From the NCBI RefSeq assembly GCF_900103415.1, contig NZ_FMXB01000022.1:1-50562 (forward strand): a DNA stretch of 50,562 nucleotides. The letters are read 5' to 3'. The translations under genes and the position numbers were made by a program. The notes beneath the pieces are model-generated. The model saw only the letters and a list, made by a program, of their open reading frames with translations, did not search any database and was not told where the DNA came from. Position 1 is the first letter of the stretch. Every line of letters starts with the position of its first letter. The stretch is from Methanobrevibacter millerae. GTDB taxonomy: Archaea; Methanobacteriota; Methanobacteria; Methanobacteriales; Methanobacteriaceae. Shown piece by piece: positions 45,035-50,562 of the stretch.

Positions 45035-45196
45035 CTTTAATATTTGGTTTCGAAAACTCGAAGTAATAACTCCGAAAGATGAACCATTTTCCTATATGTC
45101 CATAAATTCCTTAAGGCCAAATATTTAAAGTTTCAATTAAGATTCTCTGCTGGAGAGTTATTACAAAGAGTTTTTAAGAAGTGAAAAGGTGAGTGA

Positions 45197-45748
45197 ATGG
45201 CAAAAAAGAAAAAAGAAGAAGAAAAAGAAGAAATTAAAGATCTTCAAGAGAAATACGATGAACTGCTTGAGGAGTTAGCTTCAAAGGATGAAGAGATATC
45301 TTCACTTACAGAAGATCTTGAAAAACAGGAAGCCGAAACTCAGGAATACGTTTCACTGTCCCAAAGACTTCAGGCTGATTTCGAGAATTTCAAAAAGATT
45401 ACCGACAAAAGAAATGTTGAAATCGTGAAATTTGCAAATGAAAATCTTTTAGTGGAATTCCTTGACTGCTACGAAGACATTGAAAGGTCACTTGCAATCG
45501 AAAATGACAAGGATTTCAGGCAGGGCATTGAACTCATATACAACAAGTTTTCAGACATCCTGGCCAAGGAAGGCGTTGAAGTGATTCCTGCCAAGGGCGA
45601 GAAGTTCGACCTCAACAAACATGAGGCACTTATGGTTCAGGAAAGCGAAGACGTTGAAAACGGATACATTATAGAAGAATTGATGAAAGGATACACATAC
45701 AAGGACAAGGTACTTAAATATTCAAAAGTAATTGTCTGTAAAAAATAA
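45197..45748 (+). CDS. grpE: Nucleotide exchange factor GrpE
   Basis: 183-aa co-chaperone that releases ADP from DnaK. The N-terminal 75 residues are a Lys/Glu-rich coiled coil for dimerisation (repeated KKK-EEE runs). The C-terminal four-helix bundle and beta wing include SLSQRLQADFENFKKITDKR and KGYTYKDKVLKYSKVIV. A GGTGAG site precedes the ATG. It is first of a grpE-dnaK-dnaJ set; methanogens acquired these chaperones from bacteria. Confidence 0.93.
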   Translation: MAKKKKEEEKEEIKDLQEKYDELLEELASKDEEISSLTEDLEKQEAETQEYVSLSQRLQADFENFKKITDKRNVEIVKFANENLLVEFLDCYEDIERSLAIENDKDFRQGIELIYNKFSDILAKEGVEVIPAKGEKFDLNKHEALMVQESEDVENGYIIEELMKGYTYKDKVLKYSKVIVCKK

Positions 45749-45752
45749 ATCA

Positions 45753-45763
45753 TGTTTATATAA
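45753..45763 (+). promoter_or_regulatory. TATA-like element before dnaK
   Basis: TTTATATAAAT lies about 35-40 bases before the dnaK ATG, between grpE and dnaK. It could give dnaK its own transcript. The short gap and the GGTGAT site after it fit. Confidence 0.35.
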
Positions 45764-45794
45764 ATTATTCAAATAAAAAAAAATGGTGATATTT

Positions 45795-47678
45795 ATGTCA
45801 GATAATAAAAAAGAAAAAATAATCGGTATTGACTTAGGTACAAGTAACTCAGCAGCATCCGTGCTTGTGGGAGGAAAGCCAAGCACTATCCCTTCAGCCG
45901 AAGGGGCCAGCCAGTACGGTAAATCATTCCCAAGCTATGTTGCATTTACTGAAGACGGACAAATGCTGGTCGGTGAACCTGCAAGAAGGCAGGCAGTAAC
46001 CAACCCTGAAAACACAATAAGCGCAATCAAAAGGCTTATGGGTACAGATAAAAAGGTTACCGCTAACGGAAAACAGTACACTCCTCAGGAAATTTCCGCA
46101 TTCATTTTGCAGAAAATCAAAAAGGATGCTGAGTCTTTCCTCGGAGAACCAATCGAAAAGGCAGTTATTACCGTACCTGCTTACTTTGACGACAACCAAA
46201 GGACCGCTACAAAAGACGCAGGAAGAATTGCAGGTCTTGACGTAGTAAGGCTCGTTAACGAACCGACCGCAGCAAGTCTTGCATACGGACTGGACAAGCA
46301 GGACGCAGACGACATTAATATTATGGTATACGATTTAGGTGGAGGTACCCTGGATGTAACCATCATGGAGTTCGGCGGAGGAGTCTTTGAAGTAAGATCA
46401 ACCAGCGGAGACACCCAGCTCGGTGGTACCGATATGGATAACGTTTTATTAAATTACTTGGCCGATGAGTTCAAGGCAAAAGAAGGAATCGACTTAAGGG
46501 ACAACGACCAGGCAGTTCAAAGGTTAAGGGAAGCTGCAGAAAAGGCAAAAATCGAATTGTCCACCACATTAACTACTGAAGTCAACCTTCCTTTCATTGC
46601 AATGGGATCAGACGGAACCCCTAAAAACTTAATCATCAGCTTGACAAGGGCTAAACTCGAAGAGCTTGTCGATTCAATCGTTCAGAAATCAGGCCAGCCT
46701 ATGCAGCAGGCATTGGATGACGCTAAAATGTCCAAAAGCGAAATCGATAAAATCATTTTGGTCGGAGGACCTACCAGAATGCCATGCGTACAGGCCTACG
46801 TTGAAAAGTTCATCGGAAAACCTGTCGAAAGGGGAATCGACCCAATGGAATGTGTATCCATGGGAGCAGCTATCCAGGGTGGAGTACTGGCCGGTGAAAT
46901 TAAAGATTTAGTTCTTTTAGACGTTACTCCTTTATCATTAGGTATCGAAACCTTAGGCGGAGTCTCAACTACTCTTATTGAAAGGAACACTACGATTCCT
47001 ACAAAGAAAAGCCAGATATTTTCAACCGCTGCAGACAACCAGCCTTCAGTTGATATCAATGTTTTACAAGGTGAAAGGAGAATGGCTGCAGACAATACTT
47101 CATTAGGACGTTTCCAGTTAGTCGGAATCCCACCTGCACCAAGAGGCGTTCCTCAAATCGAGGTTACCTTCGACATTGACGCAAACGGTATCATCAACGT
47201 TACCGCAAAGGACAAGGGAACCGGCAAGGAACAGGCCATTACGATTACTTCCTCAACCAAACTGTCCGATGAGGAAATCGAACAGAAAATCAAGGAAGCT
47301 GAAATGAACGCTGAAGCTGACAAGAAGAAACAGGAAGAAATCGAAATCAGAAACAACGCAGACTCACTGATTTACACATCCGAAAAGACAATCGAGGAAC
47401 TTGGAGACAAGGTTTCCGAAGAAGAAAAGTCCAACGTCGAAAAATTAGTCGGCGAGTTAAGGGAACTCATAGCCGGTGACGACATCGACGCCATCAAGTC
47501 AAAAACCGAAGAGCTTGAAAAAGTGGTTCAGGAAATCGGCGCAAAAATCTATCAGCAGGCACAGGCTGAAGCACAGGCCCAGCAGGCTGCAGGCCAGGAT
47601 CCTAACGCAGGAGCTCAGAACAACCCAGGTGCCGATGACGATACCATCGATGCGGACTACGAAGTAAAGGATGATTAG
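45795..47678 (+). CDS. dnaK: Molecular chaperone DnaK (Hsp70)
   Basis: 627 aa from ATG 45795, with GGTGAT five bases upstream; ATG 45783 is rejected. The ATPase domain has [24 protein letters not shown] and [10 protein letters not shown]. The substrate-binding domain starts near residue 375 ([17 protein letters not shown]), and the C terminus is Gln/Ala-rich, ending [11 protein letters not shown], like bacterial DnaK tails. It refolds proteins with DnaJ and GrpE encoded on either side. 131 bases separate it from dnaJ, so a separate dnaJ promoter is possible. Confidence 0.97.
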   Translation: MSDNKKEKIIGIDLGTSNSAASVLVGGKPSTIPSAEGASQYGKSFPSYVAFTEDGQMLVGEPARRQAVTNPENTISAIKRLMGTDKKVTANGKQYTPQEISAFILQKIKKDAESFLGEPIEKAVITVPAYFDDNQRTATKDAGRIAGLDVVRLVNEPTAASLAYGLDKQDADDINIMVYDLGGGTLDVTIMEFGGGVFEVRSTSGDTQLGGTDMDNVLLNYLADEFKAKEGIDLRDNDQAVQRLREAAEKAKIELSTTLTTEVNLPFIAMGSDGTPKNLIISLTRAKLEELVDSIVQKSGQPMQQALDDAKMSKSEIDKIILVGGPTRMPCVQAYVEKFIGKPVERGIDPMECVSMGAAIQGGVLAGEIKDLVLLDVTPLSLGIETLGGVSTTLIERNTTIPTKKSQIFSTAADNQPSVDINVLQGERRMAADNTSLGRFQLVGIPPAPRGVPQIEVTFDIDANGIINVTAKDKGTGKEQAITITSSTKLSDEEIEQKIKEAEMNAEADKKKQEEIEIRNNADSLIYTSEKTIEELGDKVSEEEKSNVEKLVGELRELIAGDDIDAIKSKTEELEKVVQEIGAKIYQQAQAEAQAQQAAGQDPNAGAQNNPGADDDTIDADYEVKDD

Positions 47679-47809
47679 ATTTATTGAATAAATGTTTTAT
47701 CTCATGCGTAGGTATCAAAAAAATCAGAATCAAAAAGTTAGCTAACGGAGATGAAACATTTTTATTTTTTTTATCTGATTTATTCTTAAATGATTATTAA
47801 GGTGAGTTA

Positions 47810-48955
47810 ATGGCAGACAAGCGAGATTACTATGAAGTCCTTGGAGTCGACAAGAGCGCCGATGAAAAGGAAATTAAAAAGGCTTATCGTAAACTAGCTA
47901 TGAAATACCACCCGGATGTAAGTGAAGAGGAAGGCTCTGAAGAGAAATTCAAGGAAATAAGTGAAGCTTACGCAGTATTATCCGACAGTGAAAAACGTCA
48001 GAGATACGATCAGTTCGGCCATGCCGGAATGGAAGGATTCACCGCCGAAGACTTCTATCAGAACGTGAACTTCGAGGATATCTTCCAGGGATTCGACATC
48101 GGAAATATCTTTGACATGTTCGGTTTCGGCGGAGGCTCACGCACAAGAGGCGGAAGAGCAGGCCCGCAAAGGGGCTCAGACATCTACACTGAAGTTCAGA
48201 TAACCCTTGAAGAGGCATACAACGGCTGCGAAAAGGAAATCAAGATTACGAGAAGTGAAATCTGTCCTACCTGTAACGGCACAAAGTCAAAGCCGGGCCA
48301 TGACCCCGAAACCTGTCCTACCTGTAACGGTACGGGCCAGATTAAGGAAGTCAGCAATACCTTTTTAGGCCAGATGGTTAACGTAAGGCCATGCCGCCAG
48401 TGCGGAGGAACCGGAAAGATTATAACCGATCCGTGTGAAAAGTGTCATGGAAAAGGACACGTCAGGAAAACCAAGACAATCAAGCTTGAAATACCTGAAG
48501 GTGTTGACGAAGGCAATCACTTAAGGGTATCCGGCGAAGGAAACTGCGGAGAGGCACCGGGTCTTGAAGGAGACCTTATAGTGTCCGTTCACATCAAGGC
48601 AAATAAGCTCTTTGAACGTGAAGGAGATCATTTGTACTACGAACAGCAAATCAGTTTCCCGCAGGCTGCGCTGGGTGATGTCATAAGCATACCTACCATC
48701 GAAGGCAAGCAGGTAGAGTTCAAAATCACTCCCGGAACGCAAAGCGGAACAGTGTTTAAGCTGAGAGGCCAAGGTATGAATTCCGTAAGGCATTCAGCAA
48801 GAGGAAACCTCTACGTTACCGTAACAGTTGTCGTTCCTAAAAAATTAAATTCAAAACAGAAGGATCTGTTAACCCAATTTGCCGAAGTCAGCGGTGAAGA
48901 GATAAAGCGCGTTGACAAAGGCCTTAAAGACAAATTCAAGGAAGTATTCAATTAG
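47810..48955 (+). CDS. dnaJ: Co-chaperone DnaJ (Hsp40)
   Basis: 381-aa type I DnaJ. The J domain with HPD (about residues 33-35) is followed by a Gly/Phe region ([16 protein letters not shown]). Four zinc-finger repeats follow: [28 protein letters not shown] and CEKCHGKG. The C-terminal substrate-binding domain follows. It stimulates DnaK ATPase and hands it unfolded clients. An AAGGTGAG site precedes ATG 47810. The stop codon lies inside a strong terminator hairpin. Confidence 0.96.
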   Translation: MADKRDYYEVLGVDKSADEKEIKKAYRKLAMKYHPDVSEEEGSEEKFKEISEAYAVLSDSEKRQRYDQFGHAGMEGFTAEDFYQNVNFEDIFQGFDIGNIFDMFGFGGGSRTRGGRAGPQRGSDIYTEVQITLEEAYNGCEKEIKITRSEICPTCNGTKSKPGHDPETCPTCNGTGQIKEVSNTFLGQMVNVRPCRQCGGTGKIITDPCEKCHGKGHVRKTKTIKLEIPEGVDEGNHLRVSGEGNCGEAPGLEGDLIVSVHIKANKLFEREGDHLYYEQQISFPQAALGDVISIPTIEGKQVEFKITPGTQSGTVFKLRGQGMNSVRHSARGNLYVTVTVVVPKKLNSKQKDLLTQFAEVSGEEIKRVDKGLKDKFKEVFN

Positions 48956-48993
48956 CTATATTCCACATTATAGCTAATTATCCCACTTTTTTT
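48951..48993 (+). terminator. Strong hairpin plus T-run terminator at dnaJ
   Basis: ATTAGCTATA (48951-48960) pairs perfectly with TATAGCTAAT (48969-48978) across the loop TTCCACAT. A run of seven T follows at 48987-48993. This looks like a bacterial-style intrinsic terminator; the TAG stop of dnaJ (48953-48955) is part of the left arm. Confidence 0.6.
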
Positions 48994-49004
48994 AGTTAAA
49001 ATTC

Positions 49005-49119
49005 AGTTGTCAAAGAAATTTTGACAACTCAAATAATTTATTCAAATCCTGTTTTTAAAAATAAATGAAATTAAATCCCGAACAGTTGAAAAGAATAATT
49101 GGAATAATTTCAGTTGTTC
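49005..49119. repeat. Two further inverted repeats downstream of dnaJ
   Basis: A perfect 10-bp stem AGTTGTCAAA (49005-49014) with TTTGACAACT (49020-49029) closes on the loop GAAAT. A longer imperfect one pairs GAACAGTTGAAA (49080-49091) with TTTCAGTTGTTC (49108-49119). The CAGTTG word recurs in each. They could be extra terminators, protein sites, or parts of a small RNA. Confidence 0.4.
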
Positions 49120-49228
49120 GCAAAAACAAAACAATTGAAGATAATAAAAATAAATAGCCATATCCCTCTCTTTTTGATATTATTCATTAATTATTTATCG
49201 GATAAAAAATAAAGTATGTTTGATAAAA

Positions 49229-50044
49229 ATGGATAATAAAGACAAATATTTTATTTTAGTTTTAGTCCTTATAGGCAATTTTATACTAGCTTATTCAACT
49301 TTTAAGGGACATTACCCTGAAATCTATTCATATCCATTTAATTATGAATTCCTGTCTCAACTAATATATCAATCCGGAGTAATAATAACTTTATTTTATA
49401 TTTTTTCTGGAATCTGGGACAACAAGATATTATATGCAATTTCCTGCATATTTATGATATTATTGCTTTTTAGAATATGGAATTATCTAATGATTCAAAA
49501 TGTCTTTGGTTTTATCGTTGATTTGGGCTTTTTTATATTCTTATCATGGTTCCTATTGCCAAACATTATTGTTAATATAGCAAAATTCTTAACCGAAAAA
49601 GGAAAATACGATTATTCGATAAAATTATGCAATTTCTGCACAAATTATTTAGGGGGCTATTATCAGTCATATCTAATTAATGGACATAATTTTATTGAAA
49701 CTGAAGAATATGAAAAAGCAATTTTTAATCTCGAAAAATGCTTAACATATGAGTCAAATTCTCATAGCAAAAGCGTTATTTACGCACAACTTGGTGCGAT
49801 CTATTTGAATAAAGAAGAGTATGAAAAATCATTGTGCTACTATGAAAAGGCATGTGAAACTGAGCTTGATGAAGTGCTGGCCTATGCGGTAAGGGGAAAG
49901 ATTTTGTCTTTAATAGGTCTTGGAAGATATGGTGAAGCAAATGATTTCATTGAAGAAAATTTAAAAGAATATGAGGATGATGAAGACTTTTTAAGGATTA
50001 AAGAAATGTTGAAAGAACATTTAGAAGAAGAAAATAAAGATTAA
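49229..50044 (+). CDS. Membrane protein with C-terminal TPR repeats
   Basis: 271 aa from ATG 49229 (the frame also extends to TTG 49220). Four hydrophobic segments fill about residues 5-125. The cytoplasmic part (about 130-271) has tetratricopeptide-like helices: YSIKLCNFCTNYLGGYYQSY, FIETEEYEKAIFNLEKCL, AIYLNKEEYEKSLCYYEKA and GLGRYGEANDFIEENLKEY. TPR domains bind other proteins; no enzyme motif is present. No family-specific name can be given. Confidence 0.7.
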   Translation: MDNKDKYFILVLVLIGNFILAYSTFKGHYPEIYSYPFNYEFLSQLIYQSGVIITLFYIFSGIWDNKILYAISCIFMILLLFRIWNYLMIQNVFGFIVDLGFFIFLSWFLLPNIIVNIAKFLTEKGKYDYSIKLCNFCTNYLGGYYQSYLINGHNFIETEEYEKAIFNLEKCLTYESNSHSKSVIYAQLGAIYLNKEEYEKSLCYYEKACETELDEVLAYAVRGKILSLIGLGRYGEANDFIEENLKEYEDDEDFLRIKEMLKEHLEEENKD

Positions 50045-50056
50045 TGATTATTTACT

Positions 50057-50562
50057 ATGTCAACAACTACATTATCTTATAATTTAATTTCTGAAAAACA
50101 ACGCATTGGTTATGAAGGAATGAGAAGCTTTGCATTGGCAACATCTAAAGTTGGCGATGATGATTTGCAATATTGGTTGAATAAAAGCAGTGATTATGCA
50201 CCGGGCTTAATGAAAGCAGCATATGGAACTTTCCTAACAGATTTGATTTTTTTATATGAACATGATTATGTTGCTGATTTAGCAGCTGAAGCGTTTAATG
50301 TTAATTGGCAGAGAACTTCACCTGTTGGCTTTTCATTATGCAATGATTATAACTGTTTATACATTACAGGCGAATCAGACCACAGCATGGGCATGACTGT
50401 AGCAGGTAATGCTGAGGACATTTGGAAATTCCGTTTTACCTGCTCATTCGCCTACAGCTTACTTGAACAGCTTGTGGGAACAAATATCTGGGAAGACCAT
50501 AATATCGGCAGCGTTACTTTAGGATTGCTTCAAAGATACATGAATAATGAATCACTGGAGCT
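50057..50562 (+). CDS. Unknown protein, N-terminal 168 codons, cut by the window edge
   Basis: ATG at 50057, 12 bases after the TPR gene's stop, opens a frame that stays open to the window edge. It begins MSTTTLSYNLISEKQRIGYEG and contains YWLNKSSDYAPGLMKAAYGTF, an aromatic-rich SLCNDYNCLYITGESDHS and GMTVAGNAEDIWKFRFTC. It has no signal peptide. I cannot assign a family. The close spacing suggests co-expression with the TPR protein. Confidence 0.65.
   Translation, partial: MSTTTLSYNLISEKQRIGYEGMRSFALATSKVGDDDLQYWLNKSSDYAPGLMKAAYGTFLTDLIFLYEHDYVADLAAEAFNVNWQRTSPVGFSLCNDYNCLYITGESDHSMGMTVAGNAEDIWKFRFTCSFAYSLLEQLVGTNIWEDHNIGSVTLGLLQRYMNNESLE

Noticed and set aside
44906-45196. Possible CIRCE element upstream of the chaperone genes
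   Set aside because: No TTAGCACTC-n9-GAGTGCTAA-like sequence is present; the palindromes seen are of a different type.

Overview
The window comes from a methanogenic archaeon of the order Methanobacteriales, most likely Methanobrevibacter or a close relative. It carries a complete energy-converting hydrogenase B (ehb) operon in the order known from Methanothermobacter. It also has formylmethanofuran:tetrahydromethanopterin formyltransferase, an intron-containing archaeal tRNA-Trp, archaeal Hjc, a transamidosome GatB, AT-rich intergenic DNA with TATA boxes, and GGTGAT-type ribosome binding sites. The grpE-dnaK-dnaJ set and a CDP-glycerol-type glycosyltransferase are bacterial in character, as is usual in this group.

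Layout. 1-342: AT-rich DNA with an IS200/IS605-like end hairpin. 343-10200 (minus): 17 tightly packed genes, ehbA to ehbQ, behind one promoter with a palindrome at its TATA box. The products form a membrane [NiFe] hydrogenase with Mrp-antiporter-like subunits, known in related methanogens to make reduced ferredoxin for CO2 assimilation. 10200-12900: an orphan small gene, a BASS/ACR3-type permease, and a decayed antitoxin/PIN-toxin locus. 12950-23280: a membrane hydrolase, an aspartoacylase-like gene, a UPF1-like helicase, argG, an XPD/DinG-like helicase, a DUF3990 gene with a small partner, a sirtuin-SNF2 pair and sfsA. 23267-30854: nnrDE, a K+ channel, ftr, a flippase-like membrane protein, trkH-trkA and an MBL hydrolase. 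30904-32041: tRNA-Trp (split by an intron), hjc, then tRNA-His, Leu, Glu, Met and Asn.

32239-35275 holds a radical SAM gene and a two-gene ATPase plus PD-(D/E)XK nuclease module that looks like a defence system. 35805-40865 holds gatB, a CBS/ParB-like gene, hisE and a large two-domain glycosyltransferase. 40840-43934 holds larB and hypF, both linked to nickel enzymes. 44333-48955 holds a winged-helix regulator divergent from grpE-dnaK-dnaJ, with repeated palindromes between them. The right edge has a membrane TPR protein and an unfinished unknown gene.

The most interesting items are these: the ATPase/nuclease pair; the DUF3990 plus DUF3791-like pair; a tRNA-Trp intron that reads as a box C/D guide RNA for C34 of its own pre-tRNA; a recurrent design in which a stop codon lies inside a terminal hairpin; and palindromic operator candidates upstream of the ehb and heat-shock genes. 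All family assignments are from reading protein motifs by eye; no database search was possible.
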